64,000 nucleotides of DNA from Cryobacterium suzukii (GTDB lineage Bacteria; Actinomycetota; Actinomycetes; Actinomycetales; Microbacteriaceae), in the NCBI RefSeq assembly GCF_004403185.1, contig NZ_SOHJ01000011.1, positions 1-64,000 of the forward strand. Direction: 5' to 3'. The first letter of the stretch is position 1. Each line of letters begins with the position of its first letter. A model generated the notes under the pieces. The model did not search any database, was not told the origin of the DNA, and worked only from the letters and a program-made list of their open reading frames with translations. This document shows, in pieces, positions 1 to 11,206 of this stretch. The position numbers were made by a program, and so were the translations under genes.

Positions 1-88
1 GGAGCAAGCTCCTCTTCACCGTTCGACTTGCATGTGTTAAGCACGCCGCCAGCGTTCGTCCTGAGCCAGGATCAAACTCTCCGTAAAT
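1..88 (-). rRNA. rrs: 16S ribosomal RNA, 5' end only
   Basis: The reverse complement carries the universal 16S 5' signature AGAGTTTGATCCTGGCTCAG (61-80 on the plus strand), followed by GACGAACGCTGGCGGCGTGC and the start of helix 6. Only about the first 88 nt lie in the window; the gene runs off the left edge. The mature 5' end is placed about 8-10 nt before AGAGTTTGAT by analogy with known 16S genes, so the boundary is approximate. Confidence 0.97.
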
Positions 89-317
89 GTTTGAATAGCT
101 ACCCGATCCAAAGACCGAACGCCCATCTAGTGCACCCACCAACCGGAATAGGCTGAGAAGATGCAAGTTTGAAACTGACAGAACAAATCATTACTGACTT
201 GCTTTGTATAGTTGCCTAGTCCGAAGACCAGGACTTGTTCAATATTATTTCCAAAGGAATCTCATCAGCTGTACCCCGCTAGAAACGGGCCACAACCACG
301 AGGTTTTTGGCATTTGA

Positions 318-345
318 CATTGTGCACGCTGTTGAGTTCTCAAGG
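318..345 (-). promoter_or_regulatory. boxA-like antitermination element of the rrn leader
   Basis: The minus strand reads TTGAGAACTCAACAGCGTG. This matches the TTGAGAACTCAA element found in rRNA leaders and spacers of actinobacteria, where Nus factors bind and prevent early Rho-dependent termination. It lies between the proximal promoter and the 16S gene, as expected. The assignment is by motif and position only. Confidence 0.7.
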
Positions 346-401
346 ATCGGACGCACCCGACTTCAGGCCCTACTGGGCTGTCGCTCCGGGGCAACTTGTC
401 T

Positions 402-430
402 AACTTACCCCTCCGACCAGACCCTGTCAA
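402..430 (-). promoter_or_regulatory. proximal rRNA promoter
   Basis: On the minus strand, TTGACA (425-430) and TAAGTT (402-407) are separated by exactly 17 nt. This gives a consensus -35 and a good -10 for the housekeeping sigma factor, about 310 nt upstream of the 16S 5' end and upstream of the boxA-like element. Transcription would start near 395. Confidence 0.75.
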
Positions 431-651
431 ATCGAAGAAACACCCAGTTTCAAGCGCCAAAAAGCGACCAAAACCACGCGACTCGACCAACTAAGGAACA
501 GCAGGAGGGAGGCTTACTATCCTAGCCCAACACCGACGCTCTACGCATCTATAAGAAACGTCTAGAACTCGAAGTTGTGATGACTACGATTTGGTCCCAC
601 GTGAGGCCGGGAAGCACTGCGGCTTTCCGCACCTTTGGGGTACGTATAGAT

Positions 652-680
652 ACATTACGGCCACCACGACCACCCGTCAA
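652..680 (-). promoter_or_regulatory. distal rRNA promoter
   Basis: On the minus strand, TTGACG (675-680) and TAATGT (652-657) have a 17-nt spacer. With the proximal promoter this gives the tandem arrangement usual for rRNA operons. Its -35 overlaps the T-tract of the hairpin at 678-700. Confidence 0.6.
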
Positions 681-700
681 AACGCCCCCCACCCGGGCGT
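678..700 (-). terminator. intrinsic terminator of the GNAT gene
   Basis: On the minus strand ACGCCC and GGGCGT form a 6-bp stem with a 7-nt loop, followed directly by TTTT. It lies 75 nt after the GNAT stop codon. The T-tract is shared with the -35 of the distal rRNA promoter. Confidence 0.55.
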
Positions 701-774
701 GTCGCGTGTCCGCATCCGCTCCCCACCAGCAAAAGCCGGCCCAGGCGGGTCGGGCTTCACCTGTGGAGACCTGG

Positions 775-1314
775 TTATGACTCGGGGGCCACGGCCACGA
801 AGAGTTCGCTCACGGAGTTGTAGTACTGGTCGGTTCTGCCGTTGTGTGTCATGCCGATGCGCAGGCAGACCCGCTGCGACGGGCGATTACTCGGAGTCGT
901 GACGGCGACCACCCGGTCGAGGCCGGTCTTCCAGCCTTCAGCCAGTACGGCGGATGCCGCTTCCGTCGCGTAGCCGTGGTGCCAGGCGTTCGGGTGAAAG
1001 TGCCAGCCGATCTCGGTGTCCCCCGACGGCTCGAGCGGTGCCACCGCGCTCGACGCGGGGATGGACTTGAGCAGCAGATTGCCGAAGACCTCGCCGGTGT
1101 CGGCATCCGTTACCGCCCTAATGGCATGAATGGGATGCTCCATACCCTGCCAGCGCGTGATGACGGCAACCGCCTCGGCGCGGTCGGTCATAACGCGCGG
1201 ATGCAACCCGATGTGTTGTTGCACGGACCACAGCGAGTAGAGCCCGAAAACAAAGTCGGTGTCATCCAGGGCCCAGGGGCGCAGCAGTAGGCGTTCGGTT
1301 CGAAGAGTTTCCAC
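775..1314 (-). CDS. GNAT family N-acetyltransferase (RimJ/RimL-like)
   Basis: Predicted acetyl-CoA dependent acetyltransferase of about 179 aa. The N-terminus has the TERLLLRPW start typical of RimJ/RimL-type proteins. The middle holds W-H-x-G-Y-A-T-E, the acetyl-CoA pyrophosphate-binding loop of motif A, followed by a SQRVCLRIGM segment like the N..S..v..k.GM of motif B. The substrate is unknown; RimJ-like proteins acetylate ribosomal proteins, antibiotics or small amines. The GTG at 1314 is preferred because it sits directly before ETLRTERL; an in-frame start at 1353 would add 13 residues. The gene lies 56 nt after tyrS and may be co-transcribed. No strong Shine-Dalgarno was seen. Confidence 0.85.
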   Translation of the reverse strand: METLRTERLLLRPWALDDTDFVFGLYSLWSVQQHIGLHPRVMTDRAEAVAVITRWQGMEHPIHAIRAVTDADTGEVFGNLLLKSIPASSAVAPLEPSGDTEIGWHFHPNAWHHGYATEAASAVLAEGWKTGLDRVVAVTTPSNRPSQRVCLRIGMTHNGRTDQYYNSVSELFVAVAPES

Positions 1315-1370
1315 GACGTCATCTTGCCACCCGCACCTGCTGACCCCCTGCACTGCACCCGCTGGAACAG

Positions 1371-2672
1371 TTACTCGACGAAAATCCCCGCGAGCGTCTT
1401 CTTGCCACGACGCAGTACCGCCACTCCCCCTGGGAGCACCGATCCTTCAATGGTCAGGTCGACACTCGTGACCTTTTCGTTGTTCAGGTAGACCCCGCCC
1501 TGCTGCACCGCACGCCGGGCATCGCCAAGACTCTTCGACAGTTCGGTGTCGACGAGTAACTGCAGCACGGTCGCGTGCGGCGCCGTTGTCGTGTGCGGGA
1601 GTTCTCGTAGTGCGGCCTCGAGGGTGTCGGGATCCAGCTCGGCGAGGTCGCCCTGGCCGAAGAGCGCCTCGGCGGCGTGGATGGCAGCATCCGTTGCCGC
1701 GTGCCCGTGCACGAGGCTGGTCACCTCTAGGGCGAGCCGACGCTGGGCTTCGCGCCGGAACGGTTCGTTTTCGACCAGTTCGGCGAACCCGTCGATCTCG
1801 GCACGGGTGAGAAACGTGAAGACCTTGAGCCGAAAGACCACGTCGGCATCGTCGGTGTTGAGCCAGAACTGGTAGAAGGCGTAGGGGCTGGTGAGGTTCG
1901 GGTCGAGCCACACCGCGTTCCCCTCGCTCTTGCCGAACTTGGTGCCGTCGCTGTTGGTGATGAGCGGGGTGCCGATGGCGTGGACCGTGCCGCTTTCGGC
2001 GCGACGAATGAGGTCGGTTCCGCTCGTGAGGTTGCCCCACTGATCACTGCCGCCCGTTTGCAGCACGCAGCCGTAGCTGCGGAACAGCTCGAGGTAATCC
2101 AGGCCCTGAAGTATCTGGTAGCTGAACTCGGTGTAGCTGATGCCCGCGTCGGAATTGAGGCGCGCGCTAACGGCATCCTTCTTCAGCATGGTGCCCACAC
2201 GGTAGTACTTGCCGATTTCGCGCAAGAAATCGATGGCGCTCAAGGGCGCGGTCCAGTCCAGGTTGTTCACGAGCGTGACGGCGTTGTCGCCCTCCGAACT
2301 GAGAAACCGCGATACCTGCGCCTTCAGGTAACCGACCCATTCCGCGACGGTGTCGGCGGGGGTGAGCGTGCGCTCGGCTGTGGGGCGCGGGTCGCCGATG
2401 AGTCCGGTCGAGCCTCCGACCAGGCCAAGCGGACGGTGCCCCGCCAGCTGTAGGCGCCGCATCAGCAGCAACTGCACCAGGTTGCCGAGGTGCAGGCTCG
2501 CCGCGGTCGGGTCGAATCCGCAGTAGTAGGTGATCGGGTCACCATCGAGCAGCGCCTTGAGCTCGGTCTCGTCGGTGGAGACGTGCACAAGGCCGCGCCA
2601 GTTGATCTCCTCCCACACCGAGTCGAAGGAAGGATCATTGGTCTGCTGGGCGAGAATGGTGGGGTCTGACAC
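1371..2672 (-). CDS. tyrS: tyrosyl-tRNA synthetase
   Basis: Class I aminoacyl-tRNA synthetase charging tRNA-Tyr in the cytoplasm; 433 aa, normal for the family. Visible are the HLGN form of the HIGH motif, the Rossmann-fold YCGFDPTA segment near residue 50, the GGSDQWGN tyrosine-binding signature, KFGKSEGNAVWLD in the KMSKS position, and a C-terminal S4-type RNA-binding domain (VQQGGVYLNNEKV region). The start is GTG at 2672. There is no Shine-Dalgarno; TAACCT lies 7 nt upstream (2680-2685), which suggests a leaderless mRNA. tyrS commonly lies near the arginine cluster in actinobacteria; here the SatD/membrane pair separates it from argH. Confidence 0.97.
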   Translation of the reverse strand: MSDPTILAQQTNDPSFDSVWEEINWRGLVHVSTDETELKALLDGDPITYYCGFDPTAASLHLGNLVQLLLMRRLQLAGHRPLGLVGGSTGLIGDPRPTAERTLTPADTVAEWVGYLKAQVSRFLSSEGDNAVTLVNNLDWTAPLSAIDFLREIGKYYRVGTMLKKDAVSARLNSDAGISYTEFSYQILQGLDYLELFRSYGCVLQTGGSDQWGNLTSGTDLIRRAESGTVHAIGTPLITNSDGTKFGKSEGNAVWLDPNLTSPYAFYQFWLNTDDADVVFRLKVFTFLTRAEIDGFAELVENEPFRREAQRRLALEVTSLVHGHAATDAAIHAAEALFGQGDLAELDPDTLEAALRELPHTTTAPHATVLQLLVDTELSKSLGDARRAVQQGGVYLNNEKVTSVDLTIEGSVLPGGVAVLRRGKKTLAGIFVE

Positions 2673-2756
2673 GCGCTTTAGGTTATCAGCCGCGGCAGTT
2701 TCCCGAAGTACCGGCAGAATACGTTCTGCAGTGCTGATTTAGGTTAGAGTCTATAA

Positions 2757-2786
2757 TTGACTTAATTTAGCCTGTGGGCTTAACTA
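2757..2786 (+). promoter_or_regulatory. putative promoter of the SatD-like gene
   Basis: TTGACT (2757-2762) and TAACTA (2781-2786) with an 18-nt spacer lie in an AT-rich patch of about 60 nt that stands out from the surrounding GC-rich DNA. A second TATAAT hexamer lies just upstream (2752-2757). The ATG is 28 nt downstream, with a GGAG in between. The patch also separates the divergent tyrS start. Confidence 0.5.
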
Positions 2787-2814
2787 GACTAAATGCAGGA
2801 CGGAGCCTGAGACC

Positions 2815-3435
2815 ATGTTTGTCATCACCGCCGACCAGATCGGCAGCCGTAACGATCACGATCGCGCGCGCGAGATGATCGCGCAACTCGTGACACAGAC
2901 CCCCGAAGCGTTCGGCCTGCCGCCCGACCAGACCGCCGGAGATGAGATTCAGTTACTCCTATCGGCGGCCCGGCCCACGCTCGACGCAATTCTCGCGCTG
3001 CACCGTTCCGGCCATTGGAGCGTCGGGCTCGGTGTCGGAACCGTGCGCACTCCCCTACCGGCGTCGACCAGACAGGCCACCGGCGGCGCATTCATCGCGG
3101 CCCGCGACGCCGTGCTGCGCGCTAAACGAACCGAAGCGCACTTTGCGCTCGAGGTCGATCCGACGCATGCCGCCTCCCCCGGCGTTGAGGCGCTCTTCAC
3201 CATGCTCCTGCTGCTGCGTCAACGTCGAACCCCCCAAGGTTGGCAGGCCGGCGACCTGTTCGAAGGCGGATTGGCCCAAATCGATATCGCTGCAGAACTC
3301 GGAATCACGACCGGTGCCGTGAGCCAACGGCTCAAAGCCGCCCAGTACCGGGTTGAGCAGGCGGCGCGGCCGGCGTTGGTTAGGCTGCTGGAGCAGCTCG
3401 ATCATCGCCCAAATGAAACGGATAATTCCGCATGA
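2815..3435 (+). CDS. SatD-family protein with C-terminal helix-turn-helix
   Basis: 206 aa. The N-terminal half resembles the SatD family: ITADQIGSR at the start, a conserved AGDEIQLLL near residue 43, and LGVGTVRTPLP near residue 80. The C-terminal 60 residues contain a helix-turn-helix-like segment (QIDIAAELGITTGAVSQRL), so DNA binding and regulation are plausible. The biochemical role of SatD proteins is not established. Its stop overlaps the next ATG by 4 nt (ATGA), so the membrane protein downstream is translationally coupled and probably a functional partner. The ATG has GGAG upstream and follows an AT-rich promoter. Confidence 0.75.
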   Translation: MFVITADQIGSRNDHDRAREMIAQLVTQTPEAFGLPPDQTAGDEIQLLLSAARPTLDAILALHRSGHWSVGLGVGTVRTPLPASTRQATGGAFIAARDAVLRAKRTEAHFALEVDPTHAASPGVEALFTMLLLLRQRRTPQGWQAGDLFEGGLAQIDIAAELGITTGAVSQRLKAAQYRVEQAARPALVRLLEQLDHRPNETDNSA

Positions 3436-4031
3436 CCTTCACCGTCCTTACATTTCTCTACTGGGTCGCCCTGCTCCTGGTCACGCTCGCCTCGCTCACC
3501 TGCGCCGCAATCGCCTTCAAACTGCACCGACAGATCTTCGCAATCTGGGCCATGGCCGGTCTCGTCGTTGCCCTCGTGCTCGCCGCGGTGCACGTTGGCA
3601 CCGGCCCGAGCGCCTTCGGTATCGTGATCGGCATGCTCGCCGTCGCCCTCGCCGTGATCGGCGGCGGCCCGATCGCCGTACTGGCGCTCGATCTCGCCAC
3701 CAACAACTCGGTACCGCCGGGCCAGCATGGCGGAATCATGGTGCTGAACGCCGGCAAACCGGCCCCCACCATGGCCGGGGTCAGCGACCCGGAGACCCAC
3801 GAGGTGTTACGCGGCGGGTTGACCATCGGCATCCTGGAACGTCTCGCCGTGGCCGGCGCGATCCTGGCCGGTTTTCCCGAAGCGATCGCCGTGGTCGTCG
3901 CGATCAAGGGCGTTGGCCGCTTCACGGAGTTGGCCGCGGCCGAATCGCGCGAGCGGTTCATCATCGGCACCCTGTCGAGCCTGATCTGGGCGTGCGCCTG
4001 CGCCGCCCTCGTGCCGATGGCGCTGGCCTAG
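3432..4031 (+). CDS. predicted multi-pass membrane protein of unknown function
   Basis: 199 aa, no recognised family. Hydrophobic segments lie near residues 3-30, 36-58, 62-85, 130-155 and 178-198, which suggests about five membrane helices. A polar loop (about 86-128) contains NNSVPPGQHGG and the NAGKPAPTM stretch. An EAIAVVVAIKGVGRF helix precedes the last span. It overlaps the SatD-like gene by 4 nt, so the two form a bicistronic unit; a SatD-type soluble protein paired with a membrane protein suggests sensing or transport. Convergent with argH, with a small GCCGC/GCGGC hairpin in the 56-nt gap. Confidence 0.75.
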   Translation: MTFTVLTFLYWVALLLVTLASLTCAAIAFKLHRQIFAIWAMAGLVVALVLAAVHVGTGPSAFGIVIGMLAVALAVIGGGPIAVLALDLATNNSVPPGQHGGIMVLNAGKPAPTMAGVSDPETHEVLRGGLTIGILERLAVAGAILAGFPEAIAVVVAIKGVGRFTELAAAESRERFIIGTLSSLIWACACAALVPMALA

Positions 4032-4087
4032 CGTGCCGGTTTAGTTCCTCGCAGGCACTAGCTGCGCGCCGCCGAAGCGGCAAGGCT

Positions 4088-6731
<2,644 letters not shown>

Positions 6732-6802
6732 GGTTCTCCCTAAATCTTGATCTGTCTAAAGTTTACGTGCTAGGCCCTGCGCCCCCGGTCGTCCGCCCTC
6801 TG

Positions 6803-6878
6803 CCGCGGACGGGGCCCGGGCCCCGTCCGCGGGCCCAGTTTATAAACTGGGCCCCGGGTCCGGGCCCGGGCCCCGTCC
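6803..6878. repeat. two perfect GC-rich palindromes plus direct repeat in the argF-argG gap
   Basis: 6803-6832 is a perfect 30-bp palindrome with its centre at GGGCCC|GGGCCC. It overlaps by 2 bp a second perfect palindrome of 24 bp at 6831-6854 (GGGCCCAGTTTA and its complement). A third 12-bp palindrome (GGGCCCGGGCCC) is at 6862-6873. A 17-bp direct repeat links the first and third (6812-6828 and 6862-6878, 50 bp apart). On the minus strand it follows the argF stop by 18 nt and precedes the argG ATG by about 70 nt. It could be a terminator-like RNA structure, an intercistronic stabiliser or a remnant of a mobile repeat. There is no T-tract for classical termination. Confidence 0.85.
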
Positions 6879-6896
6879 AGAAGGCGAGCGAGACGG

Positions 6897-7826
6897 TCAG
6901 GCCGCGTTGCGCGCGAGCAACCAGACCAGCAAAGCCTTCTGGGCGTGCAGGCGGTTCTCCGCCTCGTCCCAGATGATGCTCTGCGGCCCGTCGATGACGT
7001 CGGCGGTCACCTCGTAGCCGCGGTCGGCCGGCAGGCAATGCATGAAGTGTGCGCCAGCCTTGGCCAGGCCCATCAGCTCCGCGTCGACCCGGTACTGGCC
7101 GAGGTCACCGAGACGCGTCGCCTTCTCCTCTTCCTTGCCCATCGACACCCAGGTGTCGGTGATGACCACGTCGACGCCGGTGACGGCTTCGCGTGGGTCG
7201 GTGAACAGGGCGACCGAACCGCCGGTGCGGGCGGCGATGGCCGTCGCATCCGCTACCACCTGGTCGGTCGGGGTATAGCCGACCGGTGACGCGATGCGCA
7301 CGTGCATGCCGGCGGTCGCTCCGGCGAGCAGGTAGGACTGGCCCATGTTGCAGGCTCCGTCGCCGAGGAAGGCGAGGGTCTGGCCGGCGAGGTCGCCGCG
7401 GTGTTCGCGGATGGTGAGCAGGTCGGCGAGCAGCTGGCAGGGGTGAAAGTCGTCGCTGAGCGCGTTGATGACGGGCACGGTCGTGCCGAGCGCCATTTCC
7501 TCGAGTCCGGCCTGGCCGTAGGTGCGCCAGACGATCGCGGCGACCTGGCGTTCGAGCACGCGGGCCGTGTCGGACGCGGTCTCCTTGCCACCGAGCTGGC
7601 TGTTTGCGGTGCTGATGATGAGGGGGCTACCGCCGAGGTCGGCGATACCGACCGCGAAGGACACCCGGGTGCGCGTGGAGGACTTGTCGAAAATGACCGC
7701 GACGGTCTGCGGGCCGGCGAGCGGGCGCACCGCAAATCGGTCTCGCTTCAGCTCCAGGGCCAGATCGAGAATCTCGGCCTGTTCGGCCGGGGAGATGTCG
7801 TCGTCGCGCAGGAAATGGCGGGTCAC
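6897..7826 (-). CDS. argF: ornithine carbamoyltransferase
   Basis: Forms citrulline from ornithine and carbamoyl phosphate. 309 aa, normal. FDKSSTRTRVSF is the carbamoyl-phosphate-binding STRTR motif. DDFHPCQLLADL and MHCLPADRG (HCLP) are the conserved OTC signatures. The GTG at 7826, giving MTRHFLRDDD, is preferred because it matches usual N-termini and has GAAAG upstream. An open frame to 7949 would overlap argD by 20 nt. The 103-nt gap after argD is longer than the other gaps in the operon. The large palindromes lie directly downstream. Confidence 0.96.
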   Translation of the reverse strand: MTRHFLRDDDISPAEQAEILDLALELKRDRFAVRPLAGPQTVAVIFDKSSTRTRVSFAVGIADLGGSPLIISTANSQLGGKETASDTARVLERQVAAIVWRTYGQAGLEEMALGTTVPVINALSDDFHPCQLLADLLTIREHRGDLAGQTLAFLGDGACNMGQSYLLAGATAGMHVRIASPVGYTPTDQVVADATAIAARTGGSVALFTDPREAVTGVDVVITDTWVSMGKEEEKATRLGDLGQYRVDAELMGLAKAGAHFMHCLPADRGYEVTADVIDGPQSIIWDEAENRLHAQKALLVWLLARNAA

Positions 7827-7929
7827 GGTGTCACTTTCGGTTGTTGAACAATGGGTGAGCGGATGCGGCTCCCCCTGTAAATACCCCGCGCGCCGGTGCG
7901 ATACCCGCGCAAAGTGGGATTCGACCAGC

Positions 7930-9111
7930 CTAGAGGCTGGCCAGTGCACGCCCGAACCGCGCCTGGAAGTCGGCGACTTCGGCGTCGCCCACGATCAGCG
8001 GCGGGGCGACGCGAATGCTGGTCTCGTTGGCGGCATTGACGATGAGACCCTGGGCGAGTGCGGCGGAGCCGAGCTTCAAAGCCACCGGCTCGGTCAGGCC
8101 GATGCCGAGCAGCAGTCCACGTCCGCGTACCTCCTCGATCAGCGGCGAGTGGAAGCCGAGAATGATCTCGCGCAGCTGGTGGCCGCGGCGGGCGGCGTTG
8201 GCGGCCAGATCGTCACGTTCGATCACGCCGAGCACGGCGTTGGCGGTTGCGGTCACGAGCGGGTTGCCGGCAAACGTCGAGCCGTGCTGGCCGCGACGGA
8301 ACAGCTCGGAGGCCCAGCCGAAGGTGACGAGCGCGCCAATGGGGACGCCGCCGCCCATCCCCTTCGCGATGGTGACGGCATCCGGAAGAATATCAGCATG
8401 GTTGTAAGCGAACCAGGCGCCGGTGCGGGCGATGCCGGTCTGGATTTCGTCGAGGATCAACAGCACGCCGTGCTCGGTGCACAGCTCACGGGCACGCTTG
8501 AGGAACCCCTCCGGCAGGTCGATGACGCCCGCCTCGCCCTTGACGGGTTCGAGGAACAGGGCAGCGACGGTGTTGTCGATGGTCGCCTCGAGGGCCTTGA
8601 TCGTACTGTCGATGTGTTCGACACCGCCGGGCACTGGCTCGAAGGCCTCACGCATGTGCGGCTTGCCCGACAGGGCGAGCGCGCCCATGGTACGACCGTG
8701 AAAGGAGTCGTGCAGCGAGATGATGCGGGTACGGCGGCCTTTGTTGTTGAGCCTGGCCAGTTTGAACGCAGCCTCATTGGCCTCGGCTCCGGAATTGCAG
8801 AAGTAGACGCGGCCCGTTTCACCGGCGCCGGTGAGGCGCTTGAGGCGTTCCGCCAGTTCAATCTGCGGCGGCGTAGCGAAATAGTTGGAAACGTGGCTGA
8901 GCGTGCCGATCTGCTTGGTCACGGCGGCAACGACTTCGGGATGCGCGTGGCCGAGCGAGTTGACCGCGATGCCGGCCAGAAAGTCGAGGTATTGCGTGCC
9001 CTTCTCGTCCCAGACGTAGCAGCCCTCACCGCGCACGAGCATGGCCAGTGGCGGGCTGAACGTGCGCATCATCGAATCGGCGAACCGATTCTGCCAGGAA
9101 TCTTCAGTCAT
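7930..9111 (-). CDS. argD: acetylornithine aminotransferase
   Basis: PLP-dependent class III aminotransferase converting N-acetylglutamate semialdehyde to N-acetylornithine. 393 aa. Visible are [12 protein letters not shown] near the N-terminus, the [16 protein letters not shown] phosphate-binding segment, the LILDEIQTG aspartate that contacts the PLP ring nitrogen, and the [12 protein letters not shown] segment with the Schiff-base lysine. Its ATG overlaps the argB stop region by 4 nt (9108-9111), so translation is coupled. Confidence 0.97.
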   Translation of the reverse strand: MTEDSWQNRFADSMMRTFSPPLAMLVRGEGCYVWDEKGTQYLDFLAGIAVNSLGHAHPEVVAAVTKQIGTLSHVSNYFATPPQIELAERLKRLTGAGETGRVYFCNSGAEANEAAFKLARLNNKGRRTRIISLHDSFHGRTMGALALSGKPHMREAFEPVPGGVEHIDSTIKALEATIDNTVAALFLEPVKGEAGVIDLPEGFLKRARELCTEHGVLLILDEIQTGIARTGAWFAYNHADILPDAVTIAKGMGGGVPIGALVTFGWASELFRRGQHGSTFAGNPLVTATANAVLGVIERDDLAANAARRGHQLREIILGFHSPLIEEVRGRGLLLGIGLTEPVALKLGSAALAQGLIVNAANETSIRVAPPLIVGDAEVADFQARFGRALASL

Positions 9112-10022
9112 GCCGGTACTACCTCCGTGCCGATGCCGCTTCCAGTGAAAATTTCGAGCAGGATCGAGTGCGGCACTCGCCCGTCGATGATCGCGGCCTT
9201 GGCGACGCCACCGTCGACGGCGTCGAGGCAGGCCGTCATCTTGGGAATCATGCCTGATTCCAGCTCGGGCAACAGACCGCGGAGCTCGGCCACATCGATG
9301 ATCGACACGAGCGAATCCCGGTTCGGCCAGTCGCGGTAGAGTCCGGCGACGTCGGTGAGAATCACGAGCTTGGCCGCGCCCAGCGCGATAGCGAGTGAGG
9401 CAGCGGCAGCGTCGGCGTTGACGTTCAGGGACTGGCCAGGAACATCCGTATCGGGAGCGATCGAGGAGACCACCGGTATGCGGCCGGCCGCGAGCTGGGC
9501 GAGTACCGCTTCGGGGTCGACGCCGATGACATCGCCGACGAGCCCGAGATCGACCTCTTCGCCGTCGATGACGACGCCGCGCCTGCGCCCGCGAAACAGG
9601 CCGGCGTCTTCACCGGAGAGTCCGGCGGCGAGCGGGCCGTGCTGGTTGATGTGGCTGACCAGGTCGCGGTTGATCTGGCCGGTGAGCACCATGCGCACCA
9701 CGTCCATCGCTTCGGGCGTGGTCACCCGATAGCCGCCGCGAAACTCGCTCTCGATGCCGAGACGCGCCAGCATGGCCGAGATCTGCGGGCCGCCACCGTG
9801 CACGACGACCGGGCGGATGCCCGCGTACCGCAGGTAGACCATGTCCTCGGCGAACGAGCGTTGCAGTTCTTCGCTCACCATGGCGTTGCCGCCGAACTTC
9901 ACGACGATGATCTGGTCGTGAAAGCGCTTGAGCCACGGCAACGCTTCGATCAGCGTCGCCGCTTTAACGGATGCTTCGGCCTGACTGGTCTCGTCGGCGT
10001 TAGTTCTCGGTGTTTCGGTCAT
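9108..10022 (-). CDS. argB: acetylglutamate kinase
   Basis: Phosphorylates N-acetylglutamate, the committed step and usual point of arginine feedback. 304 aa. VVKFGGNAM near residue 42 and [10 protein letters not shown] near residue 75 are the glycine-rich ATP/substrate loops. [13 protein letters not shown] and LTDVAGLY are the conserved C-terminal lobe segments. The N-terminal extension of about 30 residues before the kinase fold matches the extra helix of arginine-sensitive NAGKs, so feedback inhibition is likely (inference). It starts 2 nt after the argJ stop. Confidence 0.97.
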   Translation of the reverse strand: MTETPRTNADETSQAEASVKAATLIEALPWLKRFHDQIIVVKFGGNAMVSEELQRSFAEDMVYLRYAGIRPVVVHGGGPQISAMLARLGIESEFRGGYRVTTPEAMDVVRMVLTGQINRDLVSHINQHGPLAAGLSGEDAGLFRGRRRGVVIDGEEVDLGLVGDVIGVDPEAVLAQLAAGRIPVVSSIAPDTDVPGQSLNVNADAAAASLAIALGAAKLVILTDVAGLYRDWPNRDSLVSIIDVAELRGLLPELESGMIPKMTACLDAVDGGVAKAAIIDGRVPHSILLEIFTGSGIGTEVVPA

Positions 10023-10024
10023 GA

Positions 10025-11206
10025 TCAGCTCGAGTACGCGCTGTTCTCTTCGACGTAGTCATGGGTGAGGTCGTTGGTCCACAGGGTGGCCGTTTCGCTG
10101 CCGGCGTGCAGGTCGATCAGCACAGTCACGCCGCGGCCCGAGAGGTCGACGAGCTCGCGCGGCTGGTCGGGCTCACCCGCGGTGCACACCTGAACCCCGT
10201 TGATGGCAACGTCGATGCCGTAGGGGTCGAACGCGGCGTGCTCCACCGGTACTGTTCCGACGGCAGCGAGCACGCGGCCCCAGTTCGGATCGTTGCCAAA
10301 GATGGCTGACTTGAACAGGTTGCTGCGAGAGACCGCGCGCGCCACGGTGACGGCTTCGTCCTCGGAGACCGCGTTGGTGACCGTGATCGCCACGTCGTGC
10401 GCGGCACCCTCGGCATCCCCTTGTAACTGCAAAACGAGGTCGCGGCAGATCTCGATGAGGGCGATGTTGAATTCGTCCTGGTCGGCGGCGATGCCGCTCG
10501 CACCGGAGCAGAGCAGGCTCACGGTGTCGTTCGTCGACATGCAGCCGTCGGAATCGAGGCGATCGAAGGTAACCCGGGTCGCCGCGCGAAGCGCCGTGTC
10601 GAGGTCGGCCGAGTCGAGCACGGCGTCGGTCGTGATGACCACGAGCATCGTGGCGAGGCCTGGAGCGAGCATGCCGGCACCCTTGGCCATGGCGCCAATG
10701 CTCCAACCGGCGGCAGAGGTGTGCGCGGCCTGCTTGGGGCGGGTGTCGGTGGTCATGATCGCCTGCGCGGCCAGGAGGCCGGCGGCGGGCGTGGTGGCAG
10801 CATCCGTTTTGATGGTGAGGGCTGCCTCGAACACCCCGGCGGTGACGAGGTCGAGGTTGAGCTGTTCCCCGATCAGTCCGGTGGAGCAGACCAAAACGTC
10901 ACCGGAGGAGATCTCGAGGCGGGTGGCGACGGCTTCGGCGGTGGCGTGTGTGGTCTGGAAGCCGATGCTGCCGGTGTAGCAGTTGGCGCCGCCGGAGTTG
11001 AGCACGATGGCGCTGACCCGGCCGTCACTCATGACCTGGGTGCTCCAGATGACGGGGTTGGCCTGGCAGCGGTTGCTGGTGAACACGGTGGCGGCGTTCT
11101 GCAGCGGACCGAGGTTGTGCACGAGGGCGAGGTCGAGCCCGCCGGACTTTTTCAGGCCGGCGGTGACGCCGGCAGCAGCGAAACCGGCGGGAAGGGTGAC
11201 ACTCAC
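10025..11206 (-). CDS. argJ: bifunctional glutamate N-acetyltransferase / ornithine acetyltransferase
   Basis: Recycles the acetyl group from acetylornithine to glutamate. 393 aa. The family self-cleaves at an Ala-Thr bond to give alpha and beta chains; the site is visible in [13 protein letters not shown], Thr being the catalytic nucleophile. A TGLIGEQL oxyanion region and GCMSTNDTV segment are also present. The start at 11206 overlaps argC by 4 nt. No separate argA-type synthase is seen, as expected when ArgJ is bifunctional. Confidence 0.96.
   Translation of the reverse strand: MSVTLPAGFAAAGVTAGLKKSGGLDLALVHNLGPLQNAATVFTSNRCQANPVIWSTQVMSDGRVSAIVLNSGGANCYTGSIGFQTTHATAEAVATRLEISSGDVLVCSTGLIGEQLNLDLVTAGVFEAALTIKTDAATTPAAGLLAAQAIMTTDTRPKQAAHTSAAGWSIGAMAKGAGMLAPGLATMLVVITTDAVLDSADLDTALRAATRVTFDRLDSDGCMSTNDTVSLLCSGASGIAADQDEFNIALIEICRDLVLQLQGDAEGAAHDVAITVTNAVSEDEAVTVARAVSRSNLFKSAIFGNDPNWGRVLAAVGTVPVEHAAFDPYGIDVAINGVQVCTAGEPDQPRELVDLSGRGVTVLIDLHAGSETATLWTNDLTHDYVEENSAYSS

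Larger units (their letters stand above)
89..774 (-). other. rRNA operon leader and promoter region
   Basis: About 690 nt without a convincing protein gene. Read on the minus strand it holds, in order, the terminator of the GNAT gene, a distal promoter (652-680), a proximal promoter (402-430), a boxA-like antitermination element (318-345) and the 16S precursor leader. Short open frames here lack ribosome binding sites and are rejected. The left strand of the 16S processing stem probably lies within 90-250, but its partner is outside the window. Confidence 0.8.

Noticed and set aside
6763..7038. A minus-strand frame coding Gly-Pro-Gly-Pro repeats.
   Set aside because: The text is just the palindromes of the argF-argG gap read through; it overlaps argF.
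7522..9339. A 605-codon plus-strand frame opposite argF, argD and argB.
   Set aside because: Typical high-GC shadow frame; crosses three well-supported genes and has no domain-like pattern.
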